Origin: Rotaria macrura
Taxonomy: Eukaryota; Rotifera; Eurotatoria; Philodinida; Philodinidae
Direction of reading: 5' to 3'
DNA: 64,000 nucleotides
NCBI GenBank assembly: GCA_900239685.1
Contig: OENT01000604.1
Location: 1-64,000, forward strand
The position numbers and the translations under genes were made by a program. The notes beneath the pieces were generated by a model. The model was not told the origin of the DNA. It made no database searches and saw only the letters and a list, made by a program, of their open reading frames with translations. How positions within the stretch are numbered: the stretch's first letter is position 1; the number at the start of each line of letters is the position of its first letter. Positions 26,401 through 38,158 of this stretch are shown here, one piece after another.

Positions 26401-29400
26401 TCTCATGAGAAAAACAAATATCATTATTTTTTAGTGAATTGTGAGCATTTTTTATTTCCATTAGTATAAAGGATTTCAAGAGTATATTTAATTTTTATAC
26501 TTTAGTTCACATGAACTCATATTCGCAATAGTTTTTAAGTACATAGAATATATTATCAGCAATGGATCTATCATTTTATTATACGTCACTGAAACGTTGG
26601 AAGACTAAAGAAATGCATTCAATTATAGGATAGTTGAATTTTTTAAGTAAATGGCTTATGTAGCTGCCAACAAGTTTTCCGCGAATCACTCAGTTGATAC
26701 CACAAAAAAAAAGAAATCGATAATTAATGAGTACGAGTGGTTGGTATCTTCAATCAGTTTTTTTTTAATTTAAATTGTTTTGATAGTAACAGAATTTTAG
26801 AACAGTTAATAACAAAGATGTCTAAATTATAGACGACAGAAGAAAACAAGAATTACCATATCATTAATAGTACTTTTTCATTGGAAAATTGAGTTTCTTA
26901 TTTTGTATCAGATATGTAAACACATTCAAAAGAAATTCACAACAATAAATTGACAATGATGTTCGACAAGACGCACAATGTATGTGTCTGTGCGCGTGTC
27001 ATAAAAAAGCTTTCATCATGTTGAATGATTTAACTAATTGTTTGAGGGCATGTTAGAAATGAAAAAAAAATTTCTTGTCCAACTCATGTATTAATTTCAG
27101 TGCTAAAAAAACAGCTGTAACCGAAAACATACTTATTAAATTTGATTGAAACCTAAACATCGAACATTTGCATGACTTTATCATAAAAACCTGCATCGAA
27201 CATTGGACTAAAATTTCAAAATTTTAGATTCTTCTATTAAAACAAACAGTGCAGAATTCGACACTTTTTTTTCTATCAATGTCTGTTGCACAATGAATTT
27301 AGCACCCGTTATTTATCATATAATTACAAAAATTCAAGCATCACTGATATGAACAGAAGCAAAGCAATATTTTGTCTTCATATTTCTATTTTGATGTATC
27401 GATATTTAGGTCTTATGTATTGATATCACACGATGAAGGATAGTAATACTCAGAGAAATAGTATTTGATGTGTCTTTGATGAAATGAATCATCGAAAAAA
27501 TGTACGATTGTATCTTGTATATCCTGAATTAATTATTGAAATAGCTGATGATGTATTGTTCGATTCAATTTCTATATTGTATAATTCAAAATCGGTAAAT
27601 AAAGAATGATTCGAATGCTATTGTTTTTATCGTTGTCGTTCAAGCTGTGCTATGCAGACAAAACAGTTGCACTGTCTGATAAAATAGCAAAAATATCAAT
27701 AAATTTCGATTCGGCAACGGAAAAATTGCTGCCACACATACAATTCTGTGAATGATACTTTGATTTTAGTTTTTTAAATATTCACTATTCAAAACTAATG
27801 CTATGTTTTCCTGTCGAATTATCACCGCGCAGTTTGTATAATCTGATCTGAGGGCAGTGCCTCTCAGAATTCTGATACCACTTGATTACTTTTACTTCTG
27901 TATTGAAAGTATAGAGCAGTTTTTTTATTTACTTTTCTCATCCACAAAGCTGAAATTAATTACTGTATATAATTATCTGTGGAATAAAAAATAGGAACAA
28001 AATAATTTGAAGAGAGACAAAACTAAGTTGTTGTCATTCATTTGTGAGGAAGGACGATTATTTAATAGAACCAGAGAGACTTTTATTTACATCCTGTCCA
28101 ATTATTATTGTATAACCTCATTAGTAGTTATCGGAACTAGAATTTCTGCACAAAGTACGTAACGAATGTAGTCTCGCTCTTTTCTTCCATTTATGAAACA
28201 ACACCATGTTTTATGAGCTGATAGGTTTTTTCTGTTGATTACGTATAATAGGTGTCACCCTGTCAGTTTTATCCATCTAAGGTGACGACGAGTTTAATCA
28301 ATTTTCTACAGCATTTAAAAAACAATGATTCTTTTATGTACGTTGAGAAAAACAAAAAAAATTGATTCATTGAATGTGCGATTGCCTTGTTAAGTATTGA
28401 ATCGATGTAATGCACGATTTAATGGGACAAGCGTAGATCCACAGTCTTCTTTGAAACATAATTTTTAATGCTGTGACGATCATTCATCGAGTTGACCTTG
28501 CTGTCTAATAGAATGATCATAGTATGATTTTATCTTTTTCATGTTAATTTCTTTTTCTTTGAATCGAAATCTATAGATAGGCATTGTATTTTATATTCAA
28601 GATTTATTTATAGATACCATTCGAGTTTTTGTATAAAAGCAGAAAATCAAAAAATCAATTCAGTTTTTCAATCATTAAAACATAGCTCAAAACAAAAAAA
28701 ATTGTACCAGGCTTCTGAGATCCACTGTGCAATACCTTATTACGAAATCGTTGAGGAGAGACGAGAGAATTCATGTTTTCCTCACATCTGATTTACTCTA
28801 CTTTCTGAGGTATAGAAAATCGATTATTATCAGCTTAAATACTACTTCTAGTAAGATAATAATTGTTCTCTCTCTTTCTTTGAATATTTCACGATGAAAA
28901 TAAATCAAAATATCAATTCATTTATTTATAAGCATATTTTCGACAGTCATTCTCAGTAGTCAATAAAGAACTAGCTGTTAGTGACTATGCATTCACGATC
29001 AAATAGAAACTATTAATCTTCTTGCTCATTTGAAAAAATATACGACTAGGACTTATTGTTTAAAGAAATAAATAATCATTTTTGAGAGTTTTATTGCTAT
29101 TATTCAAAAACAATAGTGCGTAGATCTAAATCTTTACTGTTTGTTTATGTCATCTAGTAATACATGAGAGAAAAAGATATTCTGTGATTACATATCTCGC
29201 CCTCTGAAAAAAAACAAATGATAGTAATAAAAGAACAACAAACATTGCTTTGGTTATGTTCGAAGCGCAAACACAAACTTATAGTCTGTTGTTGCTTTTG
29301 TATCTATGTATTTTGAAAGATAATTATAAAGCTACGTTAACGTCTAGTATGACTAGGCATAAAAAGAACGACTATTTCGAAATTAGCGAAACATTTTTAT

Positions 29401-29817
29401 CAGAGAACGATATCAATGGATGTTCGCTCTGCGTCATGATTTTTAAAGATAAATAAATATTGTTGAGTGCAAAGTGAGTGAGATGTATATTTTTTCTATT
29501 GTACTCAAAACAGTCTATTTTTAAGTTGCCTCACATTCGTAGATACTCTTTTTTAAATGCAATGAGTCTACTCATCACTTGAAGATCGTCTGCTTACTCA
29601 AACAAAAATGATTTGTCTGTCATTATTACTCTGTTGACAAACTTTTAGTAGAAATTTCGACAATTGATTATGTCTGTTTAAATTTATCTCTCAGAAGAAA
29701 CAAAAAAAACGCTTCATTTATCAAATTTATAAATATGTAAAATATAGAAGAAGAAAAAATCAACTTGATAAAATTGAATTGCATACGTGATTTTTTAAAT
29801 CATAAAAAAAATATTCT

Positions 29818-29823
29818 TTTATT
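29818..29823 (-). terminator. Putative poly(A) signal of otopetrin
   Basis: AATAAA on the minus strand, about 86 nt beyond the otopetrin stop codon, is the nearest canonical signal. In AT-rich DNA such hexamers are frequent, so this is position-based. Confidence 0.45.
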
Positions 29824-29908
29824 TTTGTTCGTGTCCTTTTTTTATGCATACAAACAAACGGATGAACCATGACTAGCTAGCAAATAAAACCGAGTGACAT
29901 TATCAATA

Positions 29909-32900
29909 TTAAGTTTCAGCGTCTTGATTATGATTCACATTCGAGGAACGATGAGCTTCATTTTGTTCAATTGGTCTTGCTTTATCGTGAAATTCAGGAT
30001 CATTGTAAACTTCTTGCCAAATATCGGCTAGACATACACTCGAATGAAAACGATAAAATATTGATAATGGTGATGTAAATGCTTGTATTATAGCCCATGT
30101 ACCAGTATCGTAGTATGAAGCTTGTATGGGATTTAATCTTACTTTTTTTGCTGATAATGAATCATGTAACCATATAGCTATAAAATAGTAATTTAATTAT
30201 TTAAATTACATCAAAAATATGAAAAACATGAACGAAAAAAGAAGAATCATTTACCGAGATTTGTTAATAATAAAGCTGTGATTGACTCTCGTCCTGGTTT
30301 ATTTCTCAATTCTGATTTTGTTCTAACTCGTCTCTGAAGTGCATCCAGAATAAAACCTGATTGAAGAAATGTTTGACATATTGCTAAAAATCCAATCGAT
30401 ATTTCAATGCCAATAGGTAATTTGCCTGGAGGTTCTTTAACAAATATCGATGCAAATAATCCAAAAAATGAATATCCAAAATCCCCGACTGTTGTTATTA
30501 TGATTAGTACTTGATCGAATACATCAACATGGGCTTCTTTATCGTGAAAAAGTTTAGTCGTGTGCATAAATGATGTACAAACTATGGACAGAGAAACAAC
30601 AAGTAAGACGAGTTCAGTTATATGTGCTACCGAAGTCGCATCCTCATTAAGGAGATATGTTGGTATCAGTGTTAGAATTGTCAATAAAAATATGATACCA
30701 CCAAGAAGTAAGCCACGTGATGCACGTGCACAATTTATTTTAAATACATGTCGATCACCGAAACGTAATATTGATCGTTGTCTACTTTTACCAACATTTC
30801 TCCACATGATAAAGAATACAGTTAATGATATAAGACTGTATTCAATTAAACATGGATATAAATAAACATTCAAACTTTCCTCAATTTGAGTTATAAATGC
30901 AAGTGTAGTTTTAGTTCCATTTGTACCACTCTGAACACTAGGCCCTGCTCTTGTAATAGACGTTGAATTTGTATCATTGAAATAATCAGAAGTCGTTGTG
31001 AATAGAGCTAAAGAGAATTAAAATTTCATCTGAGGAAATCTATTTCGAAATCAGTAACATCTAGTGTCAAATGTTCTAATCTAGTTTTGAAGGTAGAGAG
31101 AACAGAATACGGATCATAGATATTGACTTCAGAAATTTTCGTTCTTACTTGTAGGAATAACCATAGAATACATGATTTTTGATCTTATATAAGCTTTCCG
31201 AATACTAGATAAAAATTTCATATTATTCGATAAATGTCAATAAAATCTCTGTCAGATCTCACAACAGAGTAGGTTTCGAATAAAATAATCAAACCTACGT
31301 TGAAATATTCATAGATTGACAGTTCTTTAGTTCTAATTGAGACTAACTTCAACTGCATAATTGTATGAACCCCTTATACTCATACAATTATTATAATAAT
31401 GATTTCAACACGTATAGTTTTCGAAGCAGTATATATCGTATAACCAGACACTGGCCCACCTATACAAATATAGTATGATGATGAGCCAGTTTATTAACTT
31501 TGATGTAAAACGATCATCCCTCTATTTCTGTAGATACTATGCAACACTATTGAAGACGAGCAATTTTCTTTTTTATCACTAAAGTACTTTAAGAAGCGTT
31601 TACCACAATTTTGTCAACTTTACAATATGTATTTCAGCTGCTAACTGAAAATCAAGATGCTTGATCAATTCTCAAGTTTCGAAATTGTGACGCAATGACA
31701 TGCTCTCATTTTCGTCACCGAAAAACATTACGACTATCGTATTTCTATAGAAAACCTATTCAAAAATCAACCATTCTTGATCTTTCACTATTTATCTGAA
31801 GTAGACGTAAACTATAACTTTCGTCTAATGTCTATTAGATTTTAAATATATACCAGTAGTTGCATTCAGCATTGAATTCGTTACATCCGACGTCGTACCA
31901 GGTGCTTCATTTGCTTCCGGCTTTTTATGTAATTGTTCCAATGTTTCGAAGACAATAGCTAACAGGAATATTGAATGAAAGGATTTTTCAAAAGAAAAAT
32001 TCTAAAATTCAACTATATTCTTACCTTCAAACCATGTACAAAAATTAGCTATAATTACATGAATAAGGCCGATTTTTGCCGTAGAATGATAACGATTGAT
32101 CACAAGCTGAAAAAAATATTGAAAAACAAAATTCAAAGTATTTCTATTCAAATTCGAAGTATAAAAAGACTTACATTTCCATATCGGAATAAAAACGAAA
32201 ATTGTACACAATGAAAAAAAAATCGAAAGATATAAGTGACGGATTTCGTTACCATGACTACCGTAGAATAGGAAGTGGATGGTGCGGCGCGATGTTGTTT
32301 CTCATTTATGGTTACTACTGTTTTTGCCAATTCAATTATAGTTAATAGGAGACCGCCCATACAAAGCACTCGAATACGAAATGAATAGAAACATATTTTA
32401 CGTATTTATTTATTTTTAACACTTACATCCAGCACCAGCTCTCATGAATAATCCACCTGTATTATTAATATCAGGATAATAGAACATATCTTCCGATTTT
32501 TTTACTGTTATATCAATATATTCTTCATTATTATGAGCATTTTCAGTTTGTTTCACCCAGGTTTGACGAAATTTAATTATGTCAAAAGTACACCATACCA
32601 TCCATACAATTGACACAGCGTAGACATAAGAATAAACAATCTAAAACAAATATAATCCTATGAATATTAAACAATAAAACAGAAATACCTGCATTGTTGT
32701 TCGAAGATATGTTTCTTCTTGTCGTATAGCTAAAACAAGTACCATACAAACAATGAAAACAACCAGTAATGCACCGATTTCCATCATAAAATTTGAAGGT
32801 GGTAAAATTCGTTTCTCTCCATCTCTATACATAGATTAAGTTCAACAATATGTAGATCATGAATGTAATAGAACGAGATAGAGAATCCTAACCGATCTCC

Positions 32901-34413
32901 ATGTTCAAGACGACGCGCTCGATTTGTCTCGTCGGATGATCCAATCAAGCCAGATGGAGGTTGTGACGGTAGCGCAGGTGCCCGATGAGAAGAACGAGGT
33001 GTTGAATTTCCATAATAACTTGGAATTTCATTTTGTTGATCATCTGTAGTCATATATGGTGCACCTGGTGCATTGTCAGGACGATTGTCATCGTATTCAT
33101 AAGAATTTATGTTATTTTTTCGGTTTATCATATGAGGATCTGATACCTCAAGCCCGACGCTATCAACATCGATACCTTGTAGTTGATTCTAAAATAGAAG
33201 ACAGTTTATAATTAAAATTCGAGAAAAAGCTTGTTAGCGCAGCCGAGTTGGAGCTAAAATGTGGAACTCACATAGCTTCATACGCTACTAGAAAGCACAG
33301 AAAATGTAATATGAAGAATTTTTTTTTCGCGTTTTCTTTTTCTGATAGGCGCCCTATGTTTCATTTTCATGTTTGCTATTCACTCGTTAGTTTCCATTTT
33401 TCTTAATTTTACATTTTTCTTATTAACAACATTGGAAGAAGCGGCAGATAATGTTGTAATATATGACGATAATAGAATGCTGGTTGCTATGTCTGTAATG
33501 GATTCATACACTGGTTTCTATGGTCTGTAATGATGGAAGGGAGGGGAAGTTCTGTTATCCCCTGAGGGGGGAGAGGAGCATAAAAAATCTCACTCTTAAA
33601 TTTCCACTCACTATGTTCTTCGAAAACATATGTGAGTTCCACAAAATATGAATCTTTGTTATTTTACCAGTGGTCTATCAACATATTGTGATCGATAAGC
33701 ACTTGCTATCATTCTTGTTCGATTATTGTCATATACTTGCATTGATGATGGAATATTCGATTCTTTTAAAGTAACATGTGGTTTCTCATCATTTTTAAAT
33801 ACATTTGATTCACTGAGATAATTCTCATCTTGTAGTTCATAGAAATCACTTGCTTCTTCATCATCTTTTTGAGGATTATCTAATTGATTAGAATTATTTA
33901 CAATGCCTAAATTATTCATTGCATCTAAATATGAAAATAAATACAATCAAATTTCGTCTTTGTTTTCTATTGATAAATACATTGTGTTGTTTTTGGTACA
34001 TTTTTAATTTGAGATGGAATTGGTGGTGGAGTTCTTCGACGAGGTTGAGCTGCTTGTAAGAATCTTGTTGATTGCAGATCGGTTTTTGTTGTTGCTTTGA
34101 TCTGTTTTGGATTCGATGCAGATCTTTTGTTAGATGGTACGACTGATGAAGACACGAGTGAGACAAAATTGTCATTATCATCATCATCATAATTCTGTTT
34201 AGATGTAGCTGACACAGTAGGACGTGATGCAAATGGTTGACGAGGTGGTGGAGAACTTCTGGATAATCCATTTGGTCTATCACTCATATCAAACTTCTGA
34301 ACAGCTTGACGAACTGTTGAATAATTTTGTTGCAGAAAAGAACGATTGTCTAAATGAGGATTCAATATTCTTGATGTTTGTTGCGATGTATAGGGTGGTG
34401 ACAACTGAGACAT
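29909..34413 (-). CDS. Otopetrin-family proton channel
   Basis: Ten exons on the minus strand: 33981-34413, 33668-33924, 32893-33188, 32689-32824, 32427-32640, 32175-32368, 32025-32106, 31854-31958, 30255-31007 and 29909-30177. They total 2,739 nt and 912 residues, in frame throughout. About 330 residues of Pro/Ser/Asn-rich, probably cytoplasmic N-terminus precede the first membrane segment (MEIGALLVVFIVCMVLVLAI). Otopetrin landmarks follow: NNTGGLFMRAGAG, GLIHVIIANFCTWFE, a Thr/Asn-rich luminal loop, then NVYLYPCLIEYSLISLTVFFI. The last exon has PLSIFYRFHSS and CLADIW, the conserved C-terminal signature. Otopetrins are dimeric proton-selective channels with 12 membrane helices in two related halves, used in sour sensing and otoconia formation in vertebrates. 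The long N-terminal tail is unusual. Start choice: the ATG at 34413 opens exon 1 with no earlier in-frame ATG seen close by. Confidence 0.93.
33260..33643. mobile_element. Possible MITE inside otopetrin intron 2
   Basis: Intron 2 (33189-33667) is longer than its neighbours, except intron 8. The 15-mer tgtggaactcacata at 33260-33274 recurs inverted at 33629-33643 (tatgtgagttccaca). The interior is non-coding, with a G-rich patch at 33536-33578. No target duplication was resolved. A close relative of the right end (aacatatgtgagttcaac) occurs at 62443-62460 in an SLC4 intron, so the word belongs to a dispersed repeat. Confidence 0.4.
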
Positions 34414-36958
34414 TTTAAGGAAAAAATTTCAGAGCTCAAAGTTCGACGATACTTTTATAAAAAGAGCATGTTAGCGTGTGTTGGTTACAAACATGGGTTT
34501 GTAACCATTGCAACGCAGAAAAAAAGAAATGAAAGTGAATCTTATCAGTCATTATTTATTTCATATCTTTGTTTTAAATGAATACGATGTAGGGTGAAGA
34601 AGCGCTTACGCCCATTTATATTTATCACATTCTTTACAATTGAACTAAATCAAAATATGAGCCTTCCTAGTCGATGACTGTTAGTTTTACTCATTACTGA
34701 CAAATAAAAGCTAAACAAGGATATGATGATATTATTATCACTCAAAAGAAATAATTTTTCAAGTCTTACTTTATTACTATTCTGTTTTTAGGTTATTAGA
34801 TAATAAAGACTTGTTGTGCTTCCTATTGGTTATATTTTTCGCACATTTATTTTTAGAGGAAGATTTCTTTTAGTGCTGACTCAGTAGTACAACACAACTC
34901 GTAGGTGTAATTTGGTCTCGAATCATGGTGTTTGACTCCTCAATTTTACCTATTACGAATTGCGAACATATTTTCCGAGAATTTAAAATAATTCACTGCA
35001 AGTTATGTCAAATAAACGAATGAATAAAGATTACAAGATCATTATGACAACTGAAACGTGTGTTCTACGAGTCGATTCATATCGATTATGTTGACTTTTG
35101 CAATTTTACTACGCCACTCATTTATTAGTTTCATTTAACATCTTTTTAGTCAAGATTCTAATAAGATTTATGAAAAATTAAAAACTTGGAAATGACTATT
35201 TTGTTTAGACCGAAAACCGATTGTAAATAAACACTATGATTTTTATTGTCATATTTGAAATAGCAATTTGTTTTTCATCGACATTCATATTTTATTTTCC
35301 ACTGTATAGTTTGTTTTTGTTAAATTTCGAGTAATTATCATTATAATGATAATTGGTCATTCAACGAAAAAATAAACCTGCTACATATGTTTTTGTATAT
35401 CTACAACATTTTAATTATTTCTCATCGATTTCATTGAAAATAGTGACAGTGATATGAGATACTCTTGAGTATTAGGGTGTTAAACAATTATTGATATCTG
35501 TGGGCGTATGAGGGTTGCAAAAAGTCAAAACATCACACTTAATATCAACACATAACCCTTTACCTGTGTTACTTAAGCAATTGATAAACTCCTTGTAGTC
35601 ATTTACATTCTAAAGAGATTGTAGATCTTTCATTATTTAACAAACACTTTATTTAACATGTTTATCTCTGATGGAAAAAATATGTTGGGAAATAGGGGCG
35701 GCGGGGGGGGGGGGTTGATTGTGAAGAAGTGATACCTCAATTGACACATTTACGTACTAATTTCAGTGACATGAGAGTTTCAAGCTTCCTTATGTGAATT
35801 ATTAAAGTTTTTGTTTCAAAGACTGATAGTTCAACTACGAAATAAATAAAATGCAGAGTTTTCTTTTTGAGATTACATAGGATTGATAGGATTTCAATAA
35901 TTTGAAATATGGTGATATAGAATAAAAACAAGTTGTTCATTCACAATACTAATTTCTTGGATTAAGTTTAACATAAAGTTTGAAAAATAGTATCAAAGAA
36001 GTAGCTTATATCTATTTTGTCGAATATTTTGTTAAGAACACATTCATACCTAAAACCTATCCATAGAGATTAAATGTATCAGTTGTCGGTTTATATAAAT
36101 TATTTTCACTTACCCAACAAGATTGATTGATACTTCAGCAATGATAATGTTGCATAGTAAACGCACTTAGTCATCATAACATCATTGAATTCATTGAGTT
36201 ACAAGAAAATCATTGTTTAACGGGATATAATAATATTTCAATGAATACTAATACAGATACGCATTGCCAATGGTATCGTTTTCATTCTGCTATAGGTCAA
36301 TGGAGAGTTTCAAAATTAATCGACTAGAATCAGAATGTTACATTCTATTCAAATCAAATTTATCCAAATTAAATTAACGGTAATCAGAGTAGTTGCTTAA
36401 CCCTTGAAAGCCGAATATCCCTTTCAAGGGGCATTGAAACAATTTCAATGAAATCCAATACATGTGCTAATATGCAAAATTCAACATTTTTTCTGAACTA
36501 ACATGAACTTGGTGATTATATAGAGATGCAACAATAATTTTCAAGTGACTCTTGGGTCGAATAATGGATCTTTCACGACTCGTGATTCTTGTAATCTCAC
36601 TATTATACATTTTGAAGATTTTTTTATTCATAAAAGCAACATGTGTCCCTTTGGGTTTATTAAATAATATTGTGAAACTTTACAAAATGTTGCTGATTTT
36701 TTTCTACATCCAATATCTCAACAGTGCACCACCTCTTTTGACTGAAAATTTCACGACAATTCGAGAATCATGTAAACTGCTGATGAGTAAAATTTGAATC
36801 GAAATTATTTTCTTTAAAGTTGTTTCAAAGTCTAATATTCCTCCTTAAGGACGTTATGCAACTCAAGAAGAAGAACTGGACAGATCATTTTGGTTATATT
36901 ATTAGCTTATTAAAATTCCATCCTGTCATCTGCTAGGATATTGTTTTGATTCATCTGG
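34414..36958. other. No supported gene
   Basis: This is the region upstream of otopetrin and probably holds its promoter, but no motif can be assigned. A G12 run is at 35703-35714, and a perfect 10-bp stem with a 10-nt loop (cccttgaaag / ctttcaaggg) is at 36401-36430. An 81-codon frame at 36552-36797 is unassigned. Confidence 0.5.
36401..36430. repeat. Perfect short hairpin
   Basis: cccttgaaag and its reverse complement ctttcaaggg are separated by 10 nt. It is not followed by a T run and has no gene on either side, so its role is unknown. Confidence 0.6.
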
Positions 36959-37200
36959 TCAGTGCGCAGTGGAGCAGAATCTACCCGTGTGCGCCCACGG
37001 CCGTGGGGGGAAAATTTTGAAAACCTAGGGAGTGGGGGAAATTTTTGGAAAAATATTTCCCTCCTTAAAAATATTTTTTCCCTTCTAGACTAGAAGGGAA
37101 AAATATTTTACAGCATTCCAAAGCGAAGCTTACTTGCTAAATTATATATGCATTGATCAGATCTTGGGCTTTTTTCTGGAAATGAAGATGTTTATTTGAA

Positions 37201-37677
37201 ATTGTTGATAAAGATACATTTGGTATTTGGACAACAGACGGAAAAATAATTACATCGAAAGTAATAAAAGCATTTTATACCAACGAAAAGCTAGCCGATG
37301 GTATTCATGATTTTTTATACTTTTACTCCCTGATGATATTAAAAGTTAGAAGCGAAGCAGTTTGTAAATCGGCAGCGTCAATTTTAAAAGGACACATACA
37401 CAATAACTGTTCATTACAGCATGATTCATTAGATGAAGAAGTCATGTTACATTGGAATGCACCACCAATACATACAGCTGATTTATTTATCAGAAGTTCA
37501 CTTAATGATTATTTTAGTCATACCAAAGAAAAACAGTGGTTATTTTATAAAAAATGTGAACAATATCAAGCTTGGAAGCTTGTTTCTCCGGGTTCAGTTG
37601 TTTTAAATCGTTCCCAGGTCGAACAATCTGATGAAAAGTTCTTACAANNNNNNNNNNNNGCATTAGAAGATTCTTGA
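37201..37677 (+). pseudogene. Unassigned protein domain carried by the hAT element
   Basis: An open plus-strand frame runs from 37201 (IVDKDTFGIWTTDGKIITS) through ATG 37333 to the N gap at 37648, about 149 codons before the gap. It then ends at 37675-37677 if the gap length is right. Clear blocks are RSEAVCKSAASILKGHI, then LDEEVMLHWNAPPIHTADLF, then IRSSLNDYF and QYQAWKLVSPGSVVLNR. Composition and lack of stops argue for selected coding sequence. I do not recognise a named family and do not see hAT catalytic or dimerisation motifs. It could be the C-terminal region of the element's own long protein after internal deletion, or captured host sequence. No start with good context is visible upstream. 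Confidence 0.5.
37648..37659. other. Assembly gap (12 N)
   Basis: Twelve unknown bases lie inside the hAT-borne open frame. The gap length may be arbitrary, so the reading frame downstream is uncertain. Confidence 0.99.
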
Positions 37678-38158
37678 AAGATTCTGTTATATGTGATATA
37701 CCATAGTAGTATTTCAATAAAATTAATTATCCTCTCAAAATATCACTAAAGTTATTAATACGAATAAAGTGAATGTAAGATCTTTCGAGGAAAATATAGT
37801 ATGATCTGATGTAAGATGTCAGAGACGACGATTTTTTGTCAGATTCTTGAAAGATTTCGTTCATATGCAAGATCTTGCATGTACAACATAAGATCTTATG
37901 TCATATTTTTTGAGCTGGGTTTGTGCAAGATACAAGTGGGAAGATTACCTGAACCAAACGACAATGTATAATAATATTCTTTTTTTTCTAACGTGTGTTT
38001 GCAATGTTTCAAGTTGTTGTTTTTTTAACATATACGTCTTAAACAAGAGTTCCTTGTTTTATTATTGAATTTTATAGTGGGGGAAATTTTTTGAAAAAAA
38101 ATTGTCGTGGGGGGAAATTTTCCATTTTTCCGGCAGATTCTGCAGCCCTGTCAGTGCG

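Larger units (their letters stand above)
23133..29908. other. No supported gene over 6.8 kb
   Basis: AT-rich sequence between BTBD10/KCTD20 and otopetrin. It holds an AT dinucleotide run at 23389-23410 and a TG/TA run near 24405-24430. Open frames at 24623-24877, 25996-26232 and 29250-29456 are unassigned and lack clear splice extension. An AATAAA for the otopetrin transcript is at 29818-29823 on the minus strand. Confidence 0.5.
36959..38158 (+). mobile_element. hAT element with perfect 8-bp target duplication
   Basis: The element is 36967-38150 (1,184 bp), flanked by identical tcagtgcg at 36959-36966 and 38151-38158. The terminal inverted repeats are about 20 bp: CAGTGGAGCAGAATCTACC on the left and CAGGGCTGCAGAATCTGCC read inward from the right. 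Subterminal ggggaaa-ttt blocks recur at both ends (36990-37050 and 38075-38125), and a palindrome lies at about 37072-37111. CAG ends plus an 8-bp duplication indicate the hAT superfamily. It holds one coding fragment but no recognisable hAT catalytic motifs, so it is probably non-autonomous. It contains the only N gap of the window. Confidence 0.85.
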
